Shown: in pieces, positions 23,945 to 34,785 of the stretch
Position numbering within the stretch: the stretch's first letter is position 1
How the letters are laid out: every line of letters begins with the position of its first letter
Assembly (NCBI GenBank): GCA_947561395.2
Contig: OX387184.1
Location: 37,810,766-37,874,765, forward strand
Source of the DNA: Buxus sempervirens
Lineage: Eukaryota; Streptophyta; Magnoliopsida; Buxales; Buxaceae
Direction: 5' to 3'
Length of the DNA: 64,000 nt
Made by a program: the position numbers and the translations under genes
Notes under the pieces: generated by a model
Databases searched by the model: none
What the model saw: the letters and a program-made list of their open reading frames with translations, nothing else
What the model was told of the DNA's origin: nothing

Positions 23945-26900
23945 CAGATTGGTTAGATTGGTTATAATCAGCAGATCCAAATGTTCTTTTTGCCAACCTC
24001 ATGAGGAAATGCACCAACACATCTTCTTCGAATGTCGTTGTAACGCCTTGAACCCGGGTCAGTGCAAACCGGCACCCAACCCGAACCCGATTCGCTACTG
24101 TAACAACCCAAGTCCGGTTCAACAACCAAACTCGAGGTGTTACCACGAAGCTGGGATCAGATACAAACCAAAATTCACAATAATTTTAAACTTTACTAAT
24201 TAATTACATCAGAGTTATGGTGGCCAATAAAAACAATTCTTTAATCAATATATTCAATTCAGTTTACAATAAAGTTTATCTAATCAACATGTGACATTAA
24301 TACCAATTATAATTCTACCCATCAGATTAAAACCCAATCTTCACAATCTCTCCAAGCAACCTGCAAAATAAGGGAAAACAGAGTGAGATTTACATCTCAG
24401 CAAGTAGCAGGTGCATGCAATTTGAAACAGTCTAATGTAAGCAAATAGTCATGAGGTATTCGATTAATCAACGATAAGACGAGTAATCCAAGTTATCCAT
24501 GGCAATTCCAAATAAAGCGATAAAACAGATGATCATGTATAAATACCAGTAACTTGATGTTAACGGGGTAAGACCGATGAAAACGATAAAACACGTGCCA
24601 TTGCAGGACTCACAAAGATGATAAATATTTGAGATGACACTCAACTAACTGCTATACCACCGTGCAACTTAGGGGCAGTGCTACTTAATGATACTCAAGC
24701 CCCATGCAGCGCAGCTATAGACAAGAGCCGTAGTCACCGACTTATTGTGCATAAACTCAACAGAGTTGGCATGTACCACCAGCATGCAGCACCAGAATCA
24801 ATACATGGAGATGGTCGCTTATCCACATGTACAGGGAATCACCAGCGGCGCACCGGGGTGTCCCTCCAGACATAGGACCTTCCCAAAGCAAACTAACTTA
24901 CAAGGGAAGCGCGCTCGCATATAGGAGTAACTCAACCCAAACTAAATACCACTTAGCTAACCAGCCAAAACTATGGATCCATATACAGCTAAGCCCACTG
25001 ACACAAAACACGATAAAACCACATACGGGAGGACACGCTAATGTAGGAGGCATACACACTTTTACTCGTAAAGGATTACACATCTCTACACAGAGGATTA
25101 CCCATCTCTGCCGTAAAAGTTAGTATCAACTCAACCACAAAAGCCGTATCACCCAACCGTAAAAGTAAAGTGAACAACATCATACCACATACCAAACCAT
25201 ACCCAAGTATTCCATTCCATGTGAAATCCATGATTCAATCCTTACTAATTCCATTAAAGGCTTTTTTCAGAATAACATATGCAATTTCTTAATTATATTC
25301 GAATAAAGCTCATGTATAATAAATTCGATAGAAACTAGAGTTTATGCAATTCCAGAATCCGACATTCATATTGAAATCTCAAATAAAGTAAAACAAATCT
25401 TACTTAGAATTTCCTTTAATTAATCCCTTTGTTAGAATCCAATTTCCTATCTTAACACCTAAGCTAGTTTCTATTTAAATTTTCTGTATTTTATTTCTCC
25501 AGCATGTTCTACAAACCTAAAATAAATTTTAGGAGATGTTCTTACCCTAGGGATTCCAGTAGAATTATTCCTGTGAATATCTTATACCATTTAGACCCTT
25601 TCATGCACACCCTTTCATTATAACCTTCAATTTATTGATTAATCTTTCCAATTTAATTTTATAATTTTTATACCTTAATTAGGTCCGTATAAAGATGCTA
25701 ACATGCTTAACTAATCAGAAAAATTATTGGATTTTTATTCGTATTTCAAAATCCCCAAATTCTGCAAATTTTACATAGAGCGCCGACCTCTACAGGGCTA
25801 GGCGATCCTAGGCGCTCGTGCAAAATTAAACAGAAAATTTCCAGATTTACAAAGTTCGGATTTTTATGCTTTTACTATATGTTTCTTTGGTCTAAATTAA
25901 TCTAATAACATTCTAAAACATTCCTAAAGCCTTCTAGACTAATTCTCATCAATTAAATACCATCCTATAATTAATTTCATGATCAAACCAAGTTTTCTTC
26001 TTTATTTCAACAAATCCTTCAAGAATACCAATCACTAATATATAAACAATTTGATTCCATGTAAATACTGTTCTGACTAATCCATTCCATCCATATGAAA
26101 TCACAGAAAACGAAATCATGCAGTTCCTCAAGTTTTCCAAGGTTACTACTTGCCTTATGTGCTAAAATCCTTCTTCCAATGAAGCTCCTAATTCTGGATC
26201 TTACTTTTGCTCCGAAACGCACCAAGCTAGAGTCTCCCAATTCCAATCTCCACCGTACACAATGTAGTTCCATCAGTAATGAACAAAACCCCCAAATTTG
26301 AAAGCGATCCACCGTACGGATCTTCCCCGATCATGATTTGATGATGGCTGGTCAGACATGTCCATGAGCAACCTTCTTCCTTTATTCTCTCTTTTCTCTC
26401 AATAATAACCCACGAAAATTCTCTCTTGTCTAACCTTAATCTCCTATTTATACTAGGCTTTAAAAGTCCTAAACCAACCCTAATAGACTACTTTAATTTG
26501 GGTTAACCCAACCATGGTCTAATTAATGTCTAACCCATTCTAATTAATTCCTACTTTTTCTCCACCTTTTATTTTTCTACTTAAACATTAATAATTTAAT
26601 CTCTTATCATTTAAACTCCTATTTACAACCTATTTTCATGCATAATATTTAATTAAACTTTAATATCACCTAAAACCTTATTTTCTCCAAATTAAGACGT
26701 GAAATCTCCTAATTACCCTTTTTCCCACTTTTAGGCTTTTATTAATTTCTTTTAATTTCTAAATTGTCAAAATAAATTATTTTCTTCTATCTTCTAATCC
26801 TATTTATTATTTAATGATCTATTTATTAATTACCCTTTTCTGAAAATTACCAAAATACCCTTTTTTACTATTTTAGGCTAATTTCATTAAGATTCTTTCT

Positions 26901-27538
26901 TTATTTACAACTTATGACTTATTCGAATTAATTATCCTCTAAATCTTCACTTTTTATTTTAATTAGGACTTAACTCATATTTTCTTTTATTTATTAGGCA
27001 AAAATTCGGGGTTTTACAGTCGTTACTGCAACTATGTCTACAAACAGGTACTCAGATTAAATGGCATAAATAGACTGATTTCCTCATGGAACAACGAAAT
27101 ATCATGGGCAGCAAACAAATTCAAAGGGAATAACATCAAGGCGGTTATAAGGAGGGGGTCTTTTGCAGGTTCGGTTTATCACATTTGGCTTGAAAGGAAA
27201 AAATGTTTGTTTTGGACTGAATTCAAGCCAAAAGAAGAAGTCCTAAAGGGCATCAAATGAGACATCTCTCAAAGGTTTTCAGGTGGAAGTTTTAAGTTGA
27301 AGAACACCACATATGACTGGAGCTTCGTAGACAATTGGGCGATCCAAGCACAATTTGTAATGTAATCTCAGCAACTTATGTCTTCTCCTCTGGGAGCGTT
27401 TCCCTTGTTATCTTGGGACATGGTTTTGTTTTCTTGTTCTTTTGTAGCCATGTATATGCGGCTTGAATTATCCCCTTTGTATATCCCTCTTTCATACTAA
27501 TACAAATTTTAGCTTACTTTCCAAAAAAAAAAAAAATA
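23945..27538 (+). mobile_element. LINE-e: short 5'-truncated LINE, split by LTR-C1
   Basis: A 5'-truncated plus-strand LINE of only about 610 bp (23945-24038 plus 27020-27538). It starts inside zf-RVT (CSFCQPHEEMHQHIFFEC), continues after LTR-C1 through VYHIWLERKKCLFW and DWSFVDNWAIQAQFVM, and ends in an A tract at 27523-27536. It is flanked by a 15-bp duplication GAATGAGGTGGTGGT (23930-23944 and 27539-27553) and lies antisense inside the RT of LINE-d. One in-frame TGA lies near 27258. Confidence 0.9.
24039..27019 (-). mobile_element. LTR-C1, solo LTR (2,981 bp)
   Basis: On plus it runs from TGTAACGCCTTGAACCCGGG to TTCGGGGTTTTACA, flanked by GTCGT (24034-24038 and 27020-27024). The termini resemble LTR-B, but the body differs, so I treat it as a related family. 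The sense strand is probably minus: TATAAATA on the minus strand lies at 26445-26452. There is no gag-pol sequence. A small GGCGC inverted-repeat block is at 25778-25822. Open frames inside (for example 24678-25123) show no recognisable domain. Confidence 0.88.
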
Positions 27539-28002
27539 GAATGAGGTGGTGGTGATGCATTCTTCAATCCACCTTATGAATACTGGAGGGAACCTCATAC
27601 ATTGGAGTATTTTCGGAATTATCCTCTAGTCGACTGAGTCAAAAGCTTTCCTTAGGTCCACTTTAAATGCACATCTGGGCTTGCCTTTGCCAAGGTGGTA
27701 GCTATGTACTAATTCATGCAGAAGGAGAACGATGTCTGATATGCTTCTGTCGGGGATGAATGCGGACATATTTCTGATCACATGATCATCCATGACTAAT
27801 TTCGTCCTGTTAGCACGTAACTTGGAGATGCATTTGTAGATTGTTCCAACACAAGAAATGGGACGAAAATCCCCAACACTTGTAGGATTACTTATTTTAG
27901 GGACCATGATTATGAATGAGTGGTTTACCTGCTTCAGAAGTGAACCCAAAGTGAAGAAGCTCATCATTGCATCTTCGACCTCTTCACCCACTATGCTCCA
28001 GG
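27539..28002 (-). pseudogene. LINE-d ORF2, N-terminal half of RT
   Basis: This continues LINE-d upstream of the LINE-e insertion. The minus-strand frame reads WSIVGEEVEDAMMSFFTLG, LLKQVNHSF, DFRPISCVGTIYKC and KVDLRKAFDSVD, which are the RT finger region and motif A. Motif A is intact. The segment stops abruptly at 28003, where a T tract marks the 3' end of another minus-strand LINE. The LINE-d endonuclease part is not found in the window. Confidence 0.85.
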
Positions 28003-29855
28003 TTTTTTTTTTTTGGAAGGTAAGTCCAAATGATATATTGATAAATAAATATTTACGATGATTAGCTCAAACAAAAGAAAACAATGCAAACTTGCCCCTT
28101 ATACTCTTGAGGCATACCACAGCCATGTTAACCGTACAACATTAAACAAGATCCCACTTAAGGTTCCAATTAGTAACTAGGTGACGATGCAAAGTCGAAT
28201 CTGGCAACACCACTCATTCCACATTTGCTTTATCATGAACATCCGATACAATGGTGGAACCCACTAGTTGCCATGGCATATAAGTATTCTTGAAAATCCG
28301 GCGGTTCCTTTCTCTCCATATATGGTAAATAGTAGCTATAAGGGACAATCTGAATATGGTTTGGGAATGAGAACTACCCAACTTCATGGATGAAGCCCAG
28401 TGAACTAATTCCACCTAGGTACGGTTCACTCTAGTCACACTATTACGTTGGAGGATGAGCTTCCAGATTTGGGAACTAAATTGACACTCAAAAAACAAGT
28501 GTGTATGAGATTCAGTATTGAACCTATACAACACACATGTTGTTTGGGTGACAATGCTTCTCTTGCACAACCGATAACCAAATCAACCCATACCACTCCA
28601 CCTGATTTCTGATACTATCCAGACTCTTATAAGTGCTAGAAATATCGAACATACCTGATTTGGATGGAGTACATACCATTACATCTTCTTGGTCTGGTGT
28701 GGGACTTTTGAGTGCTTCAAGCTTAGACCAAACATCAATTAGATCAGGAGATGCTGCTACTTGAGGATCCCATTCATGGCCGGAAATTATACTATTCACC
28801 ATGGCTTGACTTGAGAGACTAGAGTCATATATCAGCTGATAACCATATCTTTTGAATAGAGGCCCATCCGGGTGCCAATTGTCATACCACAAGGAGGTGC
28901 TCATATATATCCTTATTTTTATCAAGTGTGCCATCCCCTGCCTTAGTTTAAGGACCTTTCTCCATGCCCATGATGAATTTGCCTGTGTGTTAATGACCCA
29001 AAAGTTTCGATCCTTGACATGTTACTTGTGAACCCATCTAACCCATATAGGGTCACCCTTTATCAGAATTTTCCATATAAGCTTCATGGTTGCTGCCACA
29101 CCAAATGTTCAGGTTAAATAGACCAAGCCCTCCCTCTCTTCTTGGAGTACATATAGTTTCCCAGCTTACGGGGTTCATTTTGTGCTTGAGATCCGACCCC
29201 AATCACAGAAACCTCCTAGATATCCTTTCCAATTCTAATATAACCCTTTTAGGGACAATAAAAGTGGATAACCAATGAACGATAGAGAACATAACTGCTT
29301 TCATGAGAGTGAGCTTACCCGCATATGACAGACTTCTACCCTTCCATGACTATGTCCTTGACTTGACTTGGTTGAGAAGTGGTTCACAGTCCTTCCATGT
29401 GAGTTTTGATGTAATGAGTGGGAGTCCAAGGTACTTATCCGGCAAGTCACCAATAGGGAACTCAGATATTGAACTAAGTTTGGCTTTCCTGCTTTGATCC
29501 ACTCCACTATGGTACATGAAAACTTTTTGGCTTGTTAATTTGGAGTCCTGTAAGCTGCTGAAATTCTGCAAGAGCTCTAAGGATGCACTGTAATGAGACC
29601 TTGTCAGCTTTAGAGAAAATGAATAGATCATCAGCAAAACATAGGAGCTTAAGACCTTCAGTCTCACACCTATGATGATAAGTAAAGCCTTGATTAGTAT
29701 TCTGATGCAACACCCCATGGAAAACCTCCATTACCATCACAAAAAGATAGGTTGACATGGGGTTACCTTGTCTTAGCCCTTTTGCTCCTTTGAAAAACCC
29801 AGCCAAACTTCCATTTATCATCACTGAGTATGATGGGGAGGTGCCACATATTAGG
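28003..29855 (-). mobile_element. LINE-f: minus-strand 3' half of a LINE
   Basis: A T tract at 28003-28014 is the A tail of a minus-strand LINE. Upstream in its sense are IYHIWRERNRRIFKNTYMP (about 28260-28350), YDNWHPDGPLFKRYG and LIYDSSLSSQAM. The RT part follows at about 29507-29850, with INGSLAGFFKGAKGLRQGN and CFADDLFIFSKAD (FADD intact). It starts just ahead of motif B and lacks the endonuclease, fingers and motif A. It meets plus-strand LINE-g head to head at about 29855. The likely explanation is one insertion made by twin priming. Confidence 0.85.
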
Positions 29856-31348
29856 GGTGGTGATGATAGGGGGATTTCCAATTCCATGATTAAAGTTGCA
29901 GCATGGAACATTAGAGGTCTCAATGACCTCTCAAAACAGAAGGAAGTAAAAGACTACATAGCTATGCAGAAGTTACAGTTGCTATGTTTGGTGGAAACCA
30001 AAGTTAGGGAGGTAAATTCCCAAATCATCAAAAATTGTATTTGTCCAAATTGGGCTATGATTTCCAATTACGATTGTGCCTTGAAGGGTCGTATTTGGAT
30101 TCTTTTTTATCACCATTGCATCCGAGTACAAAGCATATCCTTGTCGGATCAGTACATCCACTGTTATGTGGAACTAATAAATTCCTAGAAGAGATGTTAC
30201 ATTTCTTTTGTCTATGGCTCCAATGACTATAAAGAAACATCAACCCTTTGGAGGCTTTTGTCTGCACACTCAGTGGATCAACCGTGGGTTCTCCTTGGTG
30301 ATTTCAACTGTGTTCGTAATGCTAATGAAAAAGCTGGTGGTAAAAATATCAAAGCAAGACCGACTGAGGAATTTAACACCTTCATTAACTCATGTGAGCT
30401 TGCGGATCTAAAAGTTCAAGGGGTTTCTTCCTTCCTAGAGTAATCGAAGCTCGGGTGATAAAAGAATTTCGTGTAAACTTGAAAGAATCTTGATCAACTG
30501 TGCTTGGCTAAGTGAGTTCATGATGTCAAAGGTTGAATTCTTGGCCCTTGGAATTTCAGATCATTTCCCTAATGTTGTAAGCATTATTCCCCAAGTTGGC
30601 AGTGGTCCAAAACCGTTCAGGTTCTTCAACTTCTGGACAAACTATGAGCAATTCTTACTGTTGGTTTCTGAAGCCTGGAGGATCCAAATTATCAATTCTC
30701 CCATGTATTGAAGTTGCAAGAGGTAAAATCTAAAATAAAGGCTTGGAGCAGATGTGAAAAGTTTGTTGAGTTACATGCCAAAATACCTCAACTGTGTAAA
30801 GAATTGGCTGAGAGTCAGCGAAATTGCTCAAATGACCCTTTGAACGAATCCATGGTAATCAAGGAGAGGTCAACTCGTGGTAAATTATTTCAAGTTATTA
30901 GATTTGAGGAAGCCCAGGTTCAGTAGAAACCTCGGATAACTTGGATGAAGGAGGGGGACCAAAACTAAGCTTTTTTCCACCGAAACTTGTTGGCTAGAAG
31001 ATCTGCTAATAGTATCTACAGTCCATATGATGATGATGGCATTAAACACTCAGATCCTAAGGAGATAAGTGACTTATTCCTGAGTCACTTCTCTAACCTT
31101 CTTGGTAAGCCGCCTGCATTGCCGTCCCCACTTCAACTTCCCCAATTTTTCAAGATGCTATCGGATGTTCAATATGAAGATATCCAAAATGAAGTCACCC
31201 ATGAGGAGATCAAAAACACTCTCTTTGCATTAAAAGATGTGAAAGCTCCATGGCCAAATGGCTTTACTCCCTTGTTCTTCAAGAAAGCATGGAATATTGT
31301 GAGAGATGATGTCGTACATGCAATCAGTGGCTTCTTCAAGAAAGCATG
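29856..31348 (+). pseudogene. LINE-g: plus-strand ORF2 5' half (endonuclease)
   Basis: The plus-strand ORF2 begins at an ATG near 29885 (MIKVAAWNIRGLND). It keeps VETKV, a GDFNCVRN motif near 30298-30321 and a degenerate SDH motif (SDHFPNVVS), then the linker and the start of RT (LFALKDVKAPWPNGFTPLFFKKAW). Stops occur near 30188, 30443, 30709 and 30924. It ends at 31348 in a duplicated CTTCTTCAAGAAAGCATGG. The part of ORF2 missing here is roughly the part that LINE-f lacks at its 5' side, consistent with a twin-primed inversion plus an internal deletion. Confidence 0.82.
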
Positions 31349-31775
31349 GTTAGTGATTGGGGACTTCAACTATGTGAGAACAACAACCGAGAAAATTGGA
31401 GGAAAGCAGATAAATAGGCAAGCATCAGAGGAATTCAATGAATGTATTGAACAATGTGAATGTTTTGATTTAAAGTTCAAAGGTATGGTCCAGTTGTGGA
31501 GTAATAGCAGTATGGGGAACAAGAGGATATGCTGTAAACTTGATCGAGCATTAGTGAACTCAGGTTAGCTCTCTCAGTTTAATGCTTCTGAGGCTGAAGT
31601 CCTAAATGCAGGTATTTCTGATGATAGCCCAATGGTGGTATCAGTGTTTCTTCAATGTGGGGGAATGAGGAGACCTTTTAAGTTTTTTAACTTTTGGGCA
31701 AATCATGATGAGTTTCTCCCAATTGTTTCTGACACATGGGCAACAGTTGTTAATGGATCCCCAATGTTCATGGTT
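31349..31775 (+). pseudogene. LINE-h ORF2 part 1 (endonuclease C-terminal half)
   Basis: LINE-h starts abruptly inside the endonuclease with LVIGDFNYVRTTTEKIGG, then CCKLDRALVNSG, a TAG near 31566, SDDSPMVVS (His of the SDH motif replaced by Asp) and FKFFNFWANHDEFLPIV. The last bases ATGTTCATGGTT (31764-31775) are the target duplication of LINE-i. It is 5'-truncated or recombined at 31349. The continuation is at 42457. Confidence 0.85.
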
Positions 31776-32607
31776 GTGTGGCGACCAGGTAAGAATGCGG
31801 CGTCCTTCTTCAACGAAGATATGCCTTGTTGGGATATAGTGCGGCGACTAGGTAAGAGTGCAGCGTCCTTGTTGGGATTGCGGCGACCTTCTTGCCGACG
31901 TTCCGCCAGCAACCACCAAGGCTCGTTAACCATCAAGTGCGGCAACCATTGGGTTTTTGTTTAGGGGTTTGAGTGCAGGGTTTGGTGCGTGGGCCATTTC
32001 TGGAGCTTGTCCTCTAGCACGTCTGGTGAGATTTGCCCTCACGAATCCGGTGACGGACATTAGGGTCCTTCTGATACAGAAGATTTCTTCTCTGTCGGTT
32101 TACTGTATTGTACCCTTGCCGGTTATCAAGCCTTCTTCCGGTGTTTCCTCCAAGCCCTAGCAATGTTTGGGGTTGGTACTCGTAGCTAGTGCTTGACTGC
32201 TGAGCATGGAGGTCAATCTCAGTTCGAACAACGATTTCCTGCCTCTGTGTAATTTGAATGTTCTGTTAGGCTCGACCGATGTACTCGAAAAGGAGCAAGG
32301 TGACGGCAATGGTTAGGTTAATCTGGAGCATATGGAGCCGGAAATTGCAGGTACTACTAATAGTTCTCAACAACCAACTAACCCGAAGCCATGGGCAACT
32401 CTATTTGGGCAGAGAGCTGTCTCCAGATCAAAGCTAAGCTATTACCCACCATCAATGGTGGATGGCAGAATCGTAGTCACCCCTCTTGGATGTGTAGACA
32501 CCCCAAATTGCGCTAAAAATGAGAAAATAATTGAAAATATTAATTGGGATTTGAAACAGGTCAAAAAAATGTAAAATCTGGCCAAACTGGTCATGACTGT
32601 ATTTTGT

Positions 32608-32704
32608 TTACGGTCTAGTCATACCCGCAGTTGATATACGGTCACGGCGTGCCCGTATTAATAATACGGGCATGGCGCGACCGTAATATATATACGGGCA
32701 CGAG
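32608..32704. repeat. CCCGTA/TACGGG array in LTR-D1 U3
   Basis: Repeated short inverted repeats with arms CCCGTA and TACGGG: for example GCCCGTATTA...AATACGGGC at 32651-32671, and CCGTAA...TACGGGC at 32681-32699. The same units occur at 54849-54960, 55404-55506 and 60053-60181 in the gypsy element. Confidence 0.82.
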
Positions 32705-32907
32705 GGTCTTTGTGCGAATTTTACCTTTTTGATTTTTGAGCCTTATCTGCACCCAAATATCTCTCTTGGATAAGCGAATTCTCTTATTTATCTGTTCGAA
32801 TTATCTCATTTATCCTTGTGGATAAAGGATTGGCATGATCTTGTGTTTAACTCAAACTGAAAATCTATCTTGCTAAACCTTGGACCAACCATACCCCTAT
32901 GTTTGCC

Positions 32908-32915
32908 TATAAATA
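32908..32915 (+). promoter_or_regulatory. TATA box of LTR-D1
   Basis: TATAAATA, followed by 'gagggcc'. The same box is at 54650-54657 on the minus strand in the sister LTR. It sits about 200 bp downstream of the palindrome array and is the likely LTR transcription start signal. Confidence 0.7.
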
Positions 32916-33088
32916 GAGGGCCTTTCCTCAAGCAAAAGGCCACGAAAATTTGAAGTCCAAGGAATTCTAAGAAGCTCCAAGAGAAGAGAAGAACTCCTGC
33001 TGCTTGCCTGCTCAATCCAGGTAAGTCCCCTATCCCTTTTTATTTTCTGTCTTCAATTCTAGATGTAATAGGATCATCTCTATTGCTG

Positions 33089-33385
33089 TAGAATAAGGCC
33101 ATATCTGTTTTTGTATTCCTAAACTTGTCTCTAAGTACCTCAAGAGTCTCTCTAGCCGTAAAACATGAAGAGAGAACTAGGGGAAAGGGGAACAGGTGGA
33201 TCCCTAGAATAGAACCCCATATCTGTTTTTTTCTTTTTTCCATAGAATAAGGCCTGTGATTGTGATTGTGTAATCAAACCTATCTCCAAGTACCTCAAGA
33301 GTCTCTCTAGCCGTAAAACGTGAAGAGAGAACTAGGGGAAAAGAGAACAGGTGGATCCGTAGGGTAGACCCCCATGTGCTCTAAT
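33089..33385 (+). repeat. 154-bp tandem duplication in LTR-D1
   Basis: Two units begin with TAGAATAAGGCC (33089 and 33243). Both contain AAGTACCTCAAGAGTCTCTC, 'tagccgtaaaac' and 'gaacaggtggatcc'. The sister LTR at 53259-55056 has the same pair at about 54190-54490, so the duplication predates their split. It lies downstream of the TATA box. Confidence 0.85.
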
Positions 33386-34785
33386 TTGTGAGATGTGATT
33401 GCTTTGAATATCCTGATCATGTTTTAATGCTTTTTTATGATATATCTGAATGAATTACATGAATCTATGATGTTTATAGCATGAGATCCCCACTTTTTGC
33501 TAAAATTTGGATTTTTGCCACTTTTGCACCTACAGCACTGTTTTCGTGATTTTTGCGATTTTAGGCTAAGATCTTGGATTTATCATGATCAATATGATAG
33601 ATCTGGATCCAGAAGCCTGAAAGTAAATTCTAGGGTTTCATGATGTGGTTTTTAAATTGTTTTTCATTATTGAGAGAAGACCCTACGGTCTAAGTTCTCC
33701 CCTTTTGGTGTTTTTCATCAATGTGGGTATTTTTGGTTTTTCTTTTCTGGTTTAATGTGAAATTTGGGCTTTATCTATGTCCTGGACTATTCAAGTTCAA
33801 TTTTGAAATATTTTATAAAAATCATATTTTTCCAGATTTCTAGAATTTTGACTTGAAGCCAGATTTTTGGATTTTTCACTTTAAATTGATTTTATTTGAT
33901 TTTATCTCAATTTTGTTTTGATCATGAAACCCTAAGAATGGTATGATTATATTTGATAGTTCTGGATCAATCAGACTATTCATATGAAAAAAACCATATA
34001 TTTTTGCCTTTTTTTTGTGATTTTTATAGCAAGCTTTTTCCTTTATTTTAACATGAACAAATACCTGGCAACCACCTTGTGTGGATGAATAGGGGTGCCT
34101 AACACCTTCCCCTGTTCATAACTTAATCCCCTTACCCATCTCTGGTTTTTTTTAGGAGGGTTATTTTTACCCTAAAATTGCCTTTTGTGCTTATTTAATA
34201 TTTTGGTGTCCATTCATACCTAAATTGAATGGTGGCGACTCTTTGTTTTATTTGATCCCGTGTGATGATTGAGGAAGTCAAAAGAGGATTTGATTTTTTT
34301 TCCCATGTCTCACAGGATGTAGTAGCTGAAGGTATCAATTACTGGAATGGAAGTTTGGTTGGGCATTTCCTTGACAAGAAATTGCCATTCGCAGTTGTTA
34401 AGAGCATTGTGGACAAATTTTGGGGATGTGACGAGGGTGTTCACGTCTCAGTTGCTTGTGGAGATTTCTTTATCTTCAGGTTTTCAAATGCCAATGCTCA
34501 GAATAGAGTTCTTCGTCAAGCACCATGGCATATTGGGGGAGATTAATGGTGCTACAGGAATGGCAACCCAACATGCAACTCCAGAAATGTTCACTATCAA
34601 AAGTGCCCATATGGATTAAGATGCACAATGTTCCAATAGAGTATTGGACTCCGGCTGGTCTCGGCTTCTTGGAAAGTGGGTGGGTCGTCCCTTGTATATG
34701 GATGAAGCTACAGAGAGGAAACTGAGACTAAGTTTTGCAAGAGTTTGTGTGGACGTAGACATTAATTTTAACTACCCAGAGAATC

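Larger units (their letters stand above)
32493..34314 (+). mobile_element. LTR-D copy D1, solo LTR (1,822 bp)
   Basis: It runs from TGTAGACACCCCAAATTGC to CATGTCTCACA, flanked by GGATG (32488-32492 and 34315-34319). It is the same family as the 3' LTR of the gypsy element at 53259-55056, which identifies it as a Tat/Ogre-type LTR. U3 has a CCCGTA/TACGGG array at 32608-32704, about 200 bp upstream of a TATAAATA box at 32908-32915. A 154-bp tandem duplication lies at about 33089-33385. 'ggtggcgactc' near 34232 precedes the 3' end. There are no internal genes, so it is a solo LTR. Confidence 0.92.

Noticed and set aside
24678..25123. Open frames inside LTR-C1
   Set aside because: No recognisable domain, inside a bounded solo LTR, and overlapping frames on both strands.
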